Assembly: GCA_049587975.1 (NCBI GenBank)
Contig: JBAVEY010000149.1
Coordinates: 1-64,000 of the forward strand
Length of the DNA stretch: 64,000 nt
Direction of reading: 5' to 3'
Origin: DASSJM01 sp049587975
Lineage (GTDB): Bacteria; Actinomycetota; UBA4738; HRBIN12
Shown: positions 1 to 9,122 of the stretch, piece by piece
How positions within the stretch are numbered: position 1 is the stretch's first letter
How the letters are laid out: each line of letters begins with the position of its first letter
Made by a program: the position numbers and the translations under genes
Notes under the pieces: model-generated
Told to the model about the DNA's origin: nothing
The model's input: the letters and a program-made list of their open reading frames with translations, nothing else
Database searches by the model: none

Positions 1-1112
1 GATCCCTGACGGGCGCGTTCCTCTCGGGGCGGCGGGTGATCCCGACCCCGGAGGTCCGGCGCGCGCCCGGCGATCGCCGCCTGAAGGTCCTGGGCGCGCG
101 CGAGCACAACCTCAAGAACGTCGACCTGGAGATCCCGCTCGGGCTCCTGGTCTGCGTGACGGGCGTCAGCGGCTCCGGCAAGTCCACCCTCGTGCAGGAG
201 GTCCTGCTCCGGGCGCTGATGCAGAAGGTGTATCGCTCCCGTGCGTTGCCGGGCAAGCACCGGCGGCTGGTGGGGTGGGAACGGATCGACAAGGTGATCG
301 ACATCGACCAGTCGCCGATCGGGCGCACGCCCCGCTCGAATCCGGCCACCTATACGGGGATGTTCGACCACATCCGCAAGCTCTTCAGCCAGGTGCCGGA
401 GGCGCGCGTCCGCGGGTACCAGCCCGGACGGTTCTCGTTCAACGTCCGTGGCGGACGCTGCGAGAACTGCGCCGGCGATGGGCAGATCAAGATCGAGATG
501 CACTTCCTGCCGGACGTGTACGTCACGTGCGAGGTGTGCAAGGGCCACCGGTACAACCGGGAGACGCTCGAGGTTCGGTACAAGAACCGGTCGATCGCGG
601 ACGTGCTCGAGATGAGCGTGGACGAGGCCCTCGGGTTCTTCCAGAACATCCCCGTCATCAAGCGTCACCTGCAGACGCTCTCCGACGTCGGCCTCGGCTA
701 CGTCAAGCTCGGACAGCCGGCGCCCACGCTCTCGGGCGGCGAGGCCCAGCGGATCAAGCTCTCGTCGGAGCTCCAGAAGCGCTCGACCGGGAGCACCCTG
801 TACATCCTGGACGAGCCGACGACCGGGCTCCATTTCGAGGACATCCGCAAGCTCCTGTCGGTCCTGCAGCGCCTGGTCGCCCAGGGGAACACGGTGATCG
901 TGATCGAACACAACCTCGACGTCGTCAAGACTGCCGACTGGATCGTCGACCTTGGTCCCGAGGGCGGGGACGCGGGCGGCGAGGTCATCGTCGCCGGCTC
1001 TCCCGAGACCGTTGCGGCGCACCCGACTTCGCACACGGGCAGGTTCCTGGCGGAGGTGCTCGGCACCCTGCCGCTCGAACCGGCCGGCGCACCCAGCGAG
1101 GCCCGACGTTGA
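1..1112 (+). CDS. uvrA: UvrABC system protein A, C-terminal part (partial)
   Basis: The frame is open to the first base, so only the last 369 residues of a protein of roughly 950 are present. UvrA is the ATP-driven damage-recognition subunit of nucleotide excision repair; it loads UvrB, after which UvrC cuts. The fragment holds the second ABC ATPase: Walker A GVSGSGKST at visible residues 54-62, zinc-module cysteines at 153/156 and 176/179 (CENC and CEVC), the signature TLSGGEAQRIKL, Walker B LYILDEPTTGLH and the H-loop VIEHNLD. The internal ATG at 36 is not a start because homology runs upstream of it. uvrC lies 2 kb downstream on the same strand. Confidence 0.95.
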   Translation, partial: SLTGAFLSGRRVIPTPEVRRAPGDRRLKVLGAREHNLKNVDLEIPLGLLVCVTGVSGSGKSTLVQEVLLRALMQKVYRSRALPGKHRRLVGWERIDKVIDIDQSPIGRTPRSNPATYTGMFDHIRKLFSQVPEARVRGYQPGRFSFNVRGGRCENCAGDGQIKIEMHFLPDVYVTCEVCKGHRYNRETLEVRYKNRSIADVLEMSVDEALGFFQNIPVIKRHLQTLSDVGLGYVKLGQPAPTLSGGEAQRIKLSSELQKRSTGSTLYILDEPTTGLHFEDIRKLLSVLQRLVAQGNTVIVIEHNLDVVKTADWIVDLGPEGGDAGGEVIVAGSPETVAAHPTSHTGRFLAEVLGTLPLEPAGAPSEARR

Positions 1113-1135
1113 CCGCCCGGCGCCCGCCACCTTGC

Positions 1136-1141
1136 TAGGAT
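1136..1141 (+). promoter_or_regulatory. -10 box before the cupredoxin lipoprotein gene
   Basis: TAGGAT preceded by TTGC (an extended -10 form) lies 11 nt before the ATG at 1153. The transcript would be leaderless or have a leader of only a few bases. This is a sequence-pattern call. Confidence 0.45.
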
Positions 1142-1152
1142 TGCGCCCGCTC

Positions 1153-3156
1153 ATGCCCCAGGCCCTCCGATCGAAGCTGCTGCCGCTCGCCTTCGTACTC
1201 GCCGTGGGCGCGGCGGCCTGCGCGGAGCCCCCGACGCCCTCGGTGGACATCGCCTCGGGGCTCGGGTTCCTCCCCGAGGTCGCCGACTCGCTGAACGATG
1301 CGGGCATGTACCCGTCCGTGGTGACGAACCCCGATGGGCTGCCCGTCGTCGCGTACTTCGGGTTCCAGGAGACCCTCGAGAAGGGGGCGGTCCCGGTGAC
1401 GCGTCCGGTCGGCGCTCCGTCGATCCCGGGGGTGTTCCTCGCGACGGTGAGCGACCAGGGGTACTGGACGCGGGGCGCCATCGCGATGGCGGCCGAGATC
1501 CCGAACGTGTCGATCGCCTTCAACCCCGCCTTCGAGCCGTCGGTCGCCGATCTGACGCCGGACAACGTCACCGGGCTCCAGATGGTGGCCGACGGCGACA
1601 CGTACCACGCGGTCTGGGGTTCGGTCGACGGGATCTTCTACGCGACCGGCTCGCTCGACCCCGCGACCACGACCCAGGCCCAGGTCACGCGGGTCACGAA
1701 GACACCGGGGGTCGGGCCCTCGATCGCCCTGGTAGACGGCGAGCCCTGGATCGCGTTCTACACGTCCACCTCGTCAGCCGCGACGGTGCAGCTCGCGACG
1801 CCGAACGGCGACACCTGGTCCGACGACACGATCGCCGATGCCGCCGGCTGCGAGACGTGCCGGACGGCCGTGGTCGCCGCACCGGCGGGACCGGTCATCG
1901 CTTTCTCGGACGGCGGGAACGGGGTCCTGGTCGCATCGAACGACGGCGAGAACGGGTTCGTGAGCTTCGACGTCGCGGACAACGGCGGTCAGGGGTTGTC
2001 CGGGGTGCCGACGGACGGCGGGCTGGCGCTCTCGTACTACGACGCCGCGAACGGTCAGGTGACGATCGCGACGCGGGGTGGCGACGGGGCTACGGACACG
2101 GCGCCCGCAGGCGAGATCGCCGAGGGTTCGGCGGACGTCGTGGGGGCGGCCACGTCGCTGGCGATCGGCGCCGACGGCTCCACGAGCGTCGCCTGGGTGG
2201 ATGCATCCAAGGGCGTGATGTTCGCGACCGGCGATCCCGGATCGCTCGAGCCGATCGACACCGGGACCTCGACGGTGGACGGCGCGTTCCCGTCGATCAC
2301 GGCGAACGAGGACGGCTCGGTGACCTACCTTGCCTGGTACGCGACCGAGGAGCAGGACCTTCTGGTCGGCGGGTACGGCGAGTTCCAGGACGTCCCGTTC
2401 GCCGAGCCGAGCCCCACCCCCACGGGGCCCGTCTCGACGGGCGCGCCCTCGCCCACCGAGTGCACGCCCGTCCAGGGCGGCACGGTCGCGGTGGTGGCCC
2501 AGGGTGTCGCCTTCACCGAAGGGGATTGCATCCAGGCCACCCCCGGCGACGCCTTCTCGATCGAGTTCGACAACAAGGACACCGGCACCCAGCACAACAT
2601 CGAGGTCTTCAGCGGTTCCGACCCGACGGGAGACACGATCTTCCAGGGCGACATCCTGACCGGCCCCGACCAGGCGACGTACGACATCCCCGCGCTCGAC
2701 GCCGGCACGTACGCGTTCAACTGCGTCGTCCACCCCACCGTGATGATCGGGGAGATCCAGGTCGGGGGCGCCGGTGGCGGCGGAGGTCAGACCGGCGCAA
2801 CGGGCGGTGGCGGCGCAGGTCAGACCGGCGCCACGGGCGGTGGCGGCGGGCAAGGCGGCGGTGGCGGCGCCTCGACCACGACCGTGACGGCTTCAGGGGT
2901 CGCGTTCGACACCTCGACGATCGATCTGCCGGCGGGCGAGGCGAGCACGATCCACTTCGTGAACCAGGACAGCGGCGTCCAGCACAACATCGCCATCTTC
3001 CCGAGCGCCGACGACCTGGCGAACCCGCTGTTCCGGGGCGACCTGCTCACCGGGCCGGGGGAGACCGACTACGCGATCGACCCTCTCCAGGCGGGCGAGT
3101 ACTACTTCCACTGTGACGTGCACCCGACCATGAACGGAACGGTGAACGTCTCCTAA
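1153..3156 (+). CDS. Secreted lipoprotein with two C-terminal cupredoxin domains
   Basis: This is a 667-residue predicted exported lipoprotein. A signal peptide ends in GAAAC, so Cys23 would be lipidated. Residues about 40-430 are rich in repeated strands of the type DGxPWIAFY and look like a beta-propeller; I cannot name that domain. Two plastocyanin-like domains follow, at about 443-540 and 575-667. Each has the type-1 copper pattern, an early His (QHNI) and then a late Cys-His-Met set (NCVVHPTVM in the first, HCDVHPTM in the second). A Gly-rich linker with two 11-residue repeats joins them. ATG 1153 was chosen because it begins the signal peptide; the open frame runs back to 952 inside uvrA. 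Likely roles are extracellular copper binding or electron transfer; no redox partner is adjacent. Confidence 0.8.
   Translation: MPQALRSKLLPLAFVLAVGAAACAEPPTPSVDIASGLGFLPEVADSLNDAGMYPSVVTNPDGLPVVAYFGFQETLEKGAVPVTRPVGAPSIPGVFLATVSDQGYWTRGAIAMAAEIPNVSIAFNPAFEPSVADLTPDNVTGLQMVADGDTYHAVWGSVDGIFYATGSLDPATTTQAQVTRVTKTPGVGPSIALVDGEPWIAFYTSTSSAATVQLATPNGDTWSDDTIADAAGCETCRTAVVAAPAGPVIAFSDGGNGVLVASNDGENGFVSFDVADNGGQGLSGVPTDGGLALSYYDAANGQVTIATRGGDGATDTAPAGEIAEGSADVVGAATSLAIGADGSTSVAWVDASKGVMFATGDPGSLEPIDTGTSTVDGAFPSITANEDGSVTYLAWYATEEQDLLVGGYGEFQDVPFAEPSPTPTGPVSTGAPSPTECTPVQGGTVAVVAQGVAFTEGDCIQATPGDAFSIEFDNKDTGTQHNIEVFSGSDPTGDTIFQGDILTGPDQATYDIPALDAGTYAFNCVVHPTVMIGEIQVGGAGGGGGQTGATGGGGAGQTGATGGGGGQGGGGGASTTTVTASGVAFDTSTIDLPAGEASTIHFVNQDSGVQHNIAIFPSADDLANPLFRGDLLTGPGETDYAIDPLQAGEYYFHCDVHPTMNGTVNVS
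2785..2850 (+). repeat. Two tandem 33-bp repeats in the Gly-rich linker
   Basis: Copies at 2785-2817 and 2818-2850 are nearly identical and encode a GQTGATGGGG-type unit. They lie between the two cupredoxin domains and are a plausible site of length variation. Confidence 0.85.
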
Positions 3157-3201
3157 CGGTGCCGTAGGGCTTCCCGGCCCGGTCTCCGCAGGTCGTCGCG
3201 C

Positions 3202-3207
3202 TACGAT
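3202..3207 (+). promoter_or_regulatory. -10 box of uvrC, decides its start
   Basis: TACGAT is followed by 7 nt and then GTG at 3215. It overlaps the ATG at 3206, so a transcript from this box cannot contain that ATG. This argues for a leaderless GTG start. Confidence 0.5.
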
Positions 3208-3214
3208 GGCTCGC

Positions 3215-5086
3215 GTGAGCCTCTCTCGCCCCGACCCCTCGTCGATCCCCGACGGTCCGGGCGCCTACCTGTTCCGCGACGCCGACGGTCGGGTCGTCTA
3301 CGTCGGGAAGGCGAGGTCGCTCCGCAGGCGCCTGGCCAACTACTGGGGCCGCGACCTGCACCCCAGGACCGAGGCGATGCTCTCGGCGGCCTCCTCGGTC
3401 GAGTGGATCATGGCCTCCACCGAGGTCGACGCGCTCCTGCTCGAGTACAACCTGATCCAGGAGCACCGTCCCCGGTTCAACGTCCGGTACCGAGACGACA
3501 AGTCCTACCCGTACCTCGCCCTCACGGTGGGGGAGCGGTGGCCCCGCGCGCAGGTCCTGCGGGGAGCCAAGCGGAAGAACGTCCGCTACTTCGGGCCGTT
3601 CGGGCACGCCTACGCGATCCGCGAGACGCTCGACGCGCTCACGCGCGTGTTCCCGGTCCGGACCTGCTCGAACGCGTTCTTCGACCAGCGCGCCCGCGCA
3701 CGACGCCCCTGCCTGTACTACGACATCGGACGCTGCTCGGGGCCGTGCGTCCCGGAGGCCACGGGGGTCACCGAGGAGGCCTACCGCGCGGACGTCGAGG
3801 CGCTGAGCGAGTTCCTGTCCGGCCACGAGCGGCCGATCCTGGACAGGCTCCGGCGCGAGATGGACGAGGCGGCCTCCCGGCAGGAGTACGAGCTCGCGGC
3901 CAAGCACCGGGACCAGCTCACCGCGGCCCGCCGGGCGCTCGAGAGCCAGGAGATGGTGCTGTCGCGAGCCGAGGACCTCGACGTCGTCGGGCTGGCGGAG
4001 GACGACCTCGAGGCGGGGTTCCAGGTCTTCTTCGTCAGGCGCGGCCGCGTGATGGGTCGAAAGGGATGGGTGGTCGACCGCGTCGAGGATCTCGATCGGC
4101 CGGCACTGGTCGGTTCGTTCCTGCGCGAGCTGTACATGGAGCGGCAGGACGTCCCGCCCCGGATCCTCGTGCCCGAGATCCCGTCCGACGCCGACGTGCT
4201 CACCACGTGGCTCGCCGTGCGGCGGGCCGGACCCGTGCGCTTCGCGGTCCCGGAGCGGGGCACGAAGCGCAAGCTGATGGAGACGGTCACCCAGAACGCC
4301 CGCGAGCAGTTCCAGCGCCACAAGCTACGTCGGGCGTCCGACTTCGGCGCGCGCTCTCGCGCGCTCGCGGAGCTCGGCGCCTTGCTCGAGCTCGAACAGC
4401 CACCCCTGCGGATCGAGTGCTACGACGTGTCGAACCTCGGTCCGAGCGACAAGGTCGGCTCGATGGTCGTGTTCGAGGACGGCCTGCCCAAGCGGAGCGA
4501 TTACCGGCGGTTCGAGATCAAGGGGGTGCCCGGACAGGACGATTTCGCCAGCATGGAGGAGATGCTCCGCCGCCGGCTCGCTCGGCTGGCAAAGGACCGG
4601 GAGCCGGGTGAGCGCCGCCGGTTCGCCTACCCGCCGACGCTGATCGTGGTCGACGGCGGCCGAGGGCAGCTCTCGAGCGCGACCAAGGCGCTCGCGGACG
4701 CCGACGAGCACATCCCGGCGATCGGCCTGGCCAAGCGGCTCGAGGAGGTCTACTTCCCGGACCGGCCCGACCCGCTCGTCATCCCGCGGGGGTCGGAGGC
4801 GCTGTTCGTCCTGCAACACATCCGCGACGAGGCGCACCGATTCGCGGTGACCTACCACCGACAGAAGCGCGGCAGGCGCGCCCTCGCCTCGCCGCTCGAC
4901 GACGTCGCCGGGGTCGGACCGTCCAGGAAGAAGGCGCTCATGAAACGGTTCGGCTCGGTGGCGCGACTCGCCCGGGCGGGCGAGGAGGAGATCGCGTCGA
5001 CCCCCGGGGTCGGCCCGGATCTGGCGCGGGCGATCCACGACCGGCTGACCGGCCGAGAGCCGGCCGGCGGGAGGCGGAGCGCGTGA
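3215..5086 (+). CDS. uvrC: UvrABC system protein C
   Basis: This is the dual-incision nuclease subunit of nucleotide excision repair. Its order of domains is complete: an N-terminal GIY-YIG nuclease (PGAYLFRD, then VVYVGKA), a UVR motif around residues 205-240 that contacts UvrB, the RNase H-like second nuclease (ECYDVSNLG, then VVDGGRGQL), and C-terminal helix-hairpin-helix motifs (GVGPSRKKAL and GVGPDLARAI). Length, 623 residues, is normal. I place the start at GTG 3215 because a -10 box covers the ATG at 3206; the difference is three residues. Its TGA overlaps the rapZ GTG by 4 nt, so the two are translationally coupled. Confidence 0.95.
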   Translation: MSLSRPDPSSIPDGPGAYLFRDADGRVVYVGKARSLRRRLANYWGRDLHPRTEAMLSAASSVEWIMASTEVDALLLEYNLIQEHRPRFNVRYRDDKSYPYLALTVGERWPRAQVLRGAKRKNVRYFGPFGHAYAIRETLDALTRVFPVRTCSNAFFDQRARARRPCLYYDIGRCSGPCVPEATGVTEEAYRADVEALSEFLSGHERPILDRLRREMDEAASRQEYELAAKHRDQLTAARRALESQEMVLSRAEDLDVVGLAEDDLEAGFQVFFVRRGRVMGRKGWVVDRVEDLDRPALVGSFLRELYMERQDVPPRILVPEIPSDADVLTTWLAVRRAGPVRFAVPERGTKRKLMETVTQNAREQFQRHKLRRASDFGARSRALAELGALLELEQPPLRIECYDVSNLGPSDKVGSMVVFEDGLPKRSDYRRFEIKGVPGQDDFASMEEMLRRRLARLAKDREPGERRRFAYPPTLIVVDGGRGQLSSATKALADADEHIPAIGLAKRLEEVYFPDRPDPLVIPRGSEALFVLQHIRDEAHRFAVTYHRQKRGRRALASPLDDVAGVGPSRKKALMKRFGSVARLARAGEEEIASTPGVGPDLARAIHDRLTGREPAGGRRSA

Positions 5087-6039
5087 CCGCGCAGCCAGAG
5101 GGCACCCCCGCCGCCCCGGAGCCGAGGAAGCTCTCGGACCGCCGGAAGCGGACGGCGGAGCCGGCGGCGGCCCCCGACGCCGCTCGGGGGGGCATCACGA
5201 TCATCACCGGCCTGTCAGGCGCCGGCCGCTCAGAGACGGCGCGCTGCCTCGAAGACCTCGGCTACTTCGTGGTCGACAACCTCCCCCCCGCGCTCCTGCC
5301 GAAGATGGCCGAGCTCGGATCCCGGCCCGGCGGGCCCGGACGGGTGGCGATCGTCCTGGACGTCCGCGGCGGGGTCTTCTTCGCGGAGCTCTCCAGGGCG
5401 CTCCAGGAGCTCACGGACCTGAACGTCCCCTCCCGCATCGTCTTCCTCGAGGCGTCCGACGGAGACCTCGTCAACCGCTACGAGTCCACCCGGCGTCGCC
5501 ATCCGCTTGCCCCGGCGGACCGGGTGGTCGAGGGCATCCGCAAGGAGCGGATGATGATGGAGGGGCTCCGCGGCGACGCGGACCTCATCATCGACACGTC
5601 GGGGCTCACCCCGCACGAGCTGCGCGACAAGATCCGCGATGCGTTCGCCGACGCGCCGCCCGAACAGAGCCTGCAGGTCAGCCTCGTCTCGTTCGGCTAC
5701 AAGTATGGGGCGCCCCGGGACGCCGACCTGGTGATCGACTGCAGGTTCCTGCCGAACCCCCACTGGGTCGACGAGCTGCGGCCGTTGCCGGGGACCGACG
5801 CACGTGTCCGAACGTTCGTGCGCGACCAGCAGCAGTACCGGGAGTTCGTTCGCCGGCTCCGGGCGCTGCTCGGGTTCATGGTGCCCGGGTTCGTGGCCGA
5901 GGGGAAGTCCTACCTCACGGTGGCGATCGGATGCACGGGCGGCCGTCATCGGTCGGTGGTGGTCGTCGAGGACCTGGCCACCTTCTTCCGCGACAAGGGC
6001 CTCCCCGCGTCGGTCGACCATCGCGACCTGGACCGCTGA
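5083..6039 (+). CDS. rapZ: RapZ-type nucleotide-binding protein
   Basis: This 318-residue protein belongs to the RapZ/YvcJ family. In enterobacteria RapZ is an RNA adaptor; in Gram-positives it is a P-loop nucleotide-binding protein of less certain role. The N-terminal P-loop reads GLSGAGRSETA (residues 42-52), with Arg where most P-loops have Lys; I recall this as usual in actinobacterial members. The C-terminal domain has the family marks SFGYKYG, DCRFLPNP and CTGGRHRSV. About 40 N-terminal residues are Pro/Ala-rich and poorly conserved. The GTG start overlaps the uvrC stop. yvcK and whiA, which usually follow in actinobacteria, are absent; gap begins 80 nt later. Confidence 0.93.
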   Translation: MTAQPEGTPAAPEPRKLSDRRKRTAEPAAAPDAARGGITIITGLSGAGRSETARCLEDLGYFVVDNLPPALLPKMAELGSRPGGPGRVAIVLDVRGGVFFAELSRALQELTDLNVPSRIVFLEASDGDLVNRYESTRRRHPLAPADRVVEGIRKERMMMEGLRGDADLIIDTSGLTPHELRDKIRDAFADAPPEQSLQVSLVSFGYKYGAPRDADLVIDCRFLPNPHWVDELRPLPGTDARVRTFVRDQQQYREFVRRLRALLGFMVPGFVAEGKSYLTVAIGCTGGRHRSVVVVEDLATFFRDKGLPASVDHRDLDR

Positions 6040-6119
6040 CGCGGCCGCCAGACCCGACCCCGCTGGCTTCGGAAGCGATTGGCTAGGATGGGGTTCCGCC
6101 ACCTCCAGGAGGCAGATCC

Positions 6120-7130
6120 ATGAGCATCAAGATCGGGATCAACGGGTTCGGTCGGATCGGCCGCAACTTCCTCAGGGCCGCCAAGGCCAGTCACGCCGAC
6201 TTCGACTTCGTCGCGGTGAACGACATCACCGATGCTCGGACCCTCGCGCACCTGCTGAAGTACGACTCGGTCCTCGGCCGGATCGGACAGGAGATCAGGG
6301 TCTCCGATGACACGATCTCGGTCGACGGGGACGACATCCGCGTGCTGGCGGTTCGCGACCCCTCGGAGCTGCCCTGGAAGGAGCTCGGCGTGCGGATCGT
6401 GGTCGAGTCGACCGGGCTGTTCACCGACCGGGAGAAGGCCGACAAGCACATCGAGGCGGGCGCGGAGAAGGTCGTGATCAGTGCGCCGGCGAAGGGAGAG
6501 GACCTGACCGTCGTACTCGGCGTCAACGACGAGCAGTACGACCCGTCGCAGCACAACGTGATCTCGAACGCGTCGTGCACCACGAACTGCGTCGCGCCGA
6601 TGGCCAAGGTGCTCGACGACGCGTTCGGTCTCGAGACCGGGTTCATGACGACGATCCATGCGTACACGAACGACCAGAACATCCTCGACCTGCCCCACAA
6701 GGACCTTCGACGGGCGCGGGCCGCGGCGATCAACATCATCCCCACGACCACGGGGGCCGCGAAGGCGACCGGATTGGTCCTGCCGCACCTGAAAGGCCGG
6801 ATGGACGGCATGTCCATGCGGGTGCCGGTGCCGGACGGCTCGGTGACCGATCTGGTGGCGACGCTGAAGCGTGAGGTGAGCGTCGACGAGGTGAACGCCG
6901 CGTACCGCGCCGCCTCCGAGAGCGGATCGCTCTCGAACGGTCGCCTCGTGTACACGGAGGATCCGATCGTCTCGTCCGACATCGTCGGGAATCCGGCTTC
7001 GTGCACGTTCGACGCCGCGTCGACGATGACGATGGGTGCCGTGGCCAAGGTCATCGGCTGGTACGACAACGAGTGGGGGTACTCGAGCCGGCTCGTGGAT
7101 CTCGTCGACCTCGTCGCACGCTCGCTGTAG
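6120..7130 (+). CDS. gap: Glyceraldehyde-3-phosphate dehydrogenase, type I
   Basis: This enzyme catalyses the NAD-dependent oxidative phosphorylation of glyceraldehyde-3-phosphate in glycolysis. At 336 residues it has the family length. The Rossmann start is KIGINGFGRIGRN, the catalytic cysteine is in SNASCTTNC, and substrate-binding motifs TGAAKATG and WYDNEWGYS are present. An SD (CCAGGAGG, 6104-6111) precedes the ATG. A TAGGAT -10 box at 6084-6089 suggests a promoter of its own after rapZ. pgk begins 6 nt after its stop, so gap-pgk-tpiA-apgM form one transcription unit. Confidence 0.97.
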   Translation: MSIKIGINGFGRIGRNFLRAAKASHADFDFVAVNDITDARTLAHLLKYDSVLGRIGQEIRVSDDTISVDGDDIRVLAVRDPSELPWKELGVRIVVESTGLFTDREKADKHIEAGAEKVVISAPAKGEDLTVVLGVNDEQYDPSQHNVISNASCTTNCVAPMAKVLDDAFGLETGFMTTIHAYTNDQNILDLPHKDLRRARAAAINIIPTTTGAAKATGLVLPHLKGRMDGMSMRVPVPDGSVTDLVATLKREVSVDEVNAAYRAASESGSLSNGRLVYTEDPIVSSDIVGNPASCTFDAASTMTMGAVAKVIGWYDNEWGYSSRLVDLVDLVARSL

Positions 7131-7136
7131 GCGCCG

Positions 7137-8351
7137 GTGCGTCTGCGAACGCTCGACGACCTCGGTGACGTCGCCGGCCGGCGCGTCTTCGTGCGTCTGG
7201 ACCTGAACGTCCCCCTCCAGGACGGCGTCGTCACCGACGACTCCCGCATCCGGGCCAGCATGCCCACGCTCACCGAGCTGCTCGAACGCGGTGCGTCGAT
7301 CGTGGCCGCCTCGCACCTCGGCCGGCCGAAGGGCAAGGTGGACGAGGCCCTACGGCTGGCGCCCGTCGCCGGCGTCCTGGCGGACTACCTCGGACGCGTG
7401 GTCGAGTACCTACCGACGGACGGGGTCCTCAGTGCCGAGGTCGAGCAGTCGTGCGAGGCCCTCGCGTTCGAACCCGGGAGGCTGGTCCTGCTCGAGAACC
7501 TCCGGTTCGATCCCGGCGAGGAGGCCAACGACCGCGCGTTCGCGCAACGACTCGGCGGTCTCGCCGACGCCTACGTCGACGACGCATTCGGTGCCGTCCA
7601 CCGGGAGCACGCCTCCGTCGCGGCCTTGCCCGAGGTCCATCAGGAGCAGGGCCGCAGCACGGCGGCCGGACGCCTGGTCCAGCGCGAGGTCGAGGCGCTG
7701 TCGAGGTTGCTCGATGAGCCGGCACGCCCCTACGTGGCCGTGCTGGGCGGGGCCAAGGTCTCGGACAAGCTCGGGACGATCGGCGCCCTCGTCGAACGCG
7801 TCGACGCCCTGTTGATCGGCGGCGCCATGGCCTTCACCTTCCTGGCCGCCGAGGGCGGTTCCGTCGGTGCCAGCCTCGTCGAACCCGAACGATTCGACGA
7901 GGTCCGCGCCGCGCGGGCCCGGGCGGACGAGCGAGGCGTGGCCCTGGAGCTCCCCGAGGACGTCGTCGCCGCGCCCGATCGGACCATGGACGCCCCTCGG
8001 CACACCGTGCCGAGCCGGGAGGTGCCGGCCGGCGAGATGGGGCTCGACGTCGGCCCTCGGACGGTGGAAGGGTTCGCCAGGACGCTGGCCGACGCGAAGA
8101 CGATCATGTGGAACGGCCCGATGGGCGTGTTCGAGCTCGAGCCGTTCGGGGCCGGGACGCGCGGGGTGGCCACCGCCATCGCAGGCGCGAGCGCGTTCGC
8201 GGTCGCGGGGGGCGGCGACTCCCTCGCCGCCGTCAAGAAGTACGGGCTCGAGAGCGGGTTCGACCACCTCTCGACGGGCGGTGGCGCCTCGCTCGAGTTC
8301 CTGGAGGGCCGCGAGCTCCCGGGCATCGCCGTCCTGTCGGTGCAACCGTGA
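7137..8351 (+). CDS. pgk: Phosphoglycerate kinase
   Basis: This enzyme transfers phosphate from 1,3-bisphosphoglycerate to ADP. The 404-residue sequence has the N-terminal RVFVRLDLNVPL motif, the basic SHLGRPKG loop, and the C-terminal nucleotide-binding motifs WNGPMGVFE and GGGDSLAA. It starts at GTG 7137, 6 nt after gap. Its TGA overlaps the tpiA GTG by 4 nt. Confidence 0.97.
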   Translation: MRLRTLDDLGDVAGRRVFVRLDLNVPLQDGVVTDDSRIRASMPTLTELLERGASIVAASHLGRPKGKVDEALRLAPVAGVLADYLGRVVEYLPTDGVLSAEVEQSCEALAFEPGRLVLLENLRFDPGEEANDRAFAQRLGGLADAYVDDAFGAVHREHASVAALPEVHQEQGRSTAAGRLVQREVEALSRLLDEPARPYVAVLGGAKVSDKLGTIGALVERVDALLIGGAMAFTFLAAEGGSVGASLVEPERFDEVRAARARADERGVALELPEDVVAAPDRTMDAPRHTVPSREVPAGEMGLDVGPRTVEGFARTLADAKTIMWNGPMGVFELEPFGAGTRGVATAIAGASAFAVAGGGDSLAAVKKYGLESGFDHLSTGGGASLEFLEGRELPGIAVLSVQP

Positions 8352-9118
8352 GCGATCGCCGGCCGATCATCGCGGCCAACTGGAAGATGCACAAGACGCA
8401 CCTGGAGGCGATCCAGGCGGTGCAGAAGCTCTCCTACCTCCTCGACAAGGACGACGCCGAGCGGGTGGAGGTCGTCGTCTGTCCTGCGTTCACGGCGCTG
8501 CGAACCGTCCAGACCCTGATCGACAGCGATCGCCTGCCGTACGGACTCGGGGCCCAGGACGTGCACTGGCAGGACGAAGGTGCCTTCACCGGCGAGGTGT
8601 CGCCGCCGATGCTCGTCGCGCTCCGGGTCGGCTACGTGATCGTCGGGCATTCGGAGCGCCGCGCGATGTTCGGCGAGACCGACGAGAGCGTGAGCGGGAA
8701 GGTTCGCGCGGTGCTCGCGCACGGGATGACGCCGATCATGTGCGTGGGCGAGACGCTGAAGGAGCGCGACGTCGGTGCGACGGACGATCGCGTCACGGCC
8801 CAGGTCCGTGCCGGCCTCGCGGGCGTCGAGCGCTCCGACGCGGGGAGGCTGGTCGTCGCGTACGAGCCGATCTGGGCGATCGGCACCGGCCGCAACGCCG
8901 AGCCTTCGGACGCCGGCCAGGTGATCGGGCTGATCCGCGGAACGATCGCCGACCTGTACGACGTCGACGTCGCTGGTTCGGTGCGGATCCAGTACGGGGG
9001 TAGCGTGAAGGCGGGGAACATCCGTGACTTCATGGCGCATCCGGAGATCGACGGCGCCCTCGTCGGGGGCGCGAGCCTCGACCCCGAAGAGCTCGCGCTG
9101 ATCGTCAAGTACCGGTGA
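8348..9118 (+). CDS. tpiA: Triosephosphate isomerase
   Basis: This enzyme interconverts dihydroxyacetone phosphate and glyceraldehyde-3-phosphate. The 256-residue TIM barrel has AANWKMHKT at the N-terminus (catalytic Lys), the catalytic His in GHSERR, the catalytic Glu in AYEPIWAIGTG, and the phosphate loop YGGSVK. The start is GTG 8348, overlapping the pgk stop; the longer upstream frame is antisense-free but lies entirely inside pgk. Confidence 0.97.
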   Translation: MSDRRPIIAANWKMHKTHLEAIQAVQKLSYLLDKDDAERVEVVVCPAFTALRTVQTLIDSDRLPYGLGAQDVHWQDEGAFTGEVSPPMLVALRVGYVIVGHSERRAMFGETDESVSGKVRAVLAHGMTPIMCVGETLKERDVGATDDRVTAQVRAGLAGVERSDAGRLVVAYEPIWAIGTGRNAEPSDAGQVIGLIRGTIADLYDVDVAGSVRIQYGGSVKAGNIRDFMAHPEIDGALVGGASLDPEELALIVKYR

Positions 9119-9122
9119 TCCG

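Noticed and set aside
952..1152. N-terminal extension of the lipoprotein frame
   Set aside because: It overlaps uvrA and would bury the signal peptide and lipobox that begin at 1153.
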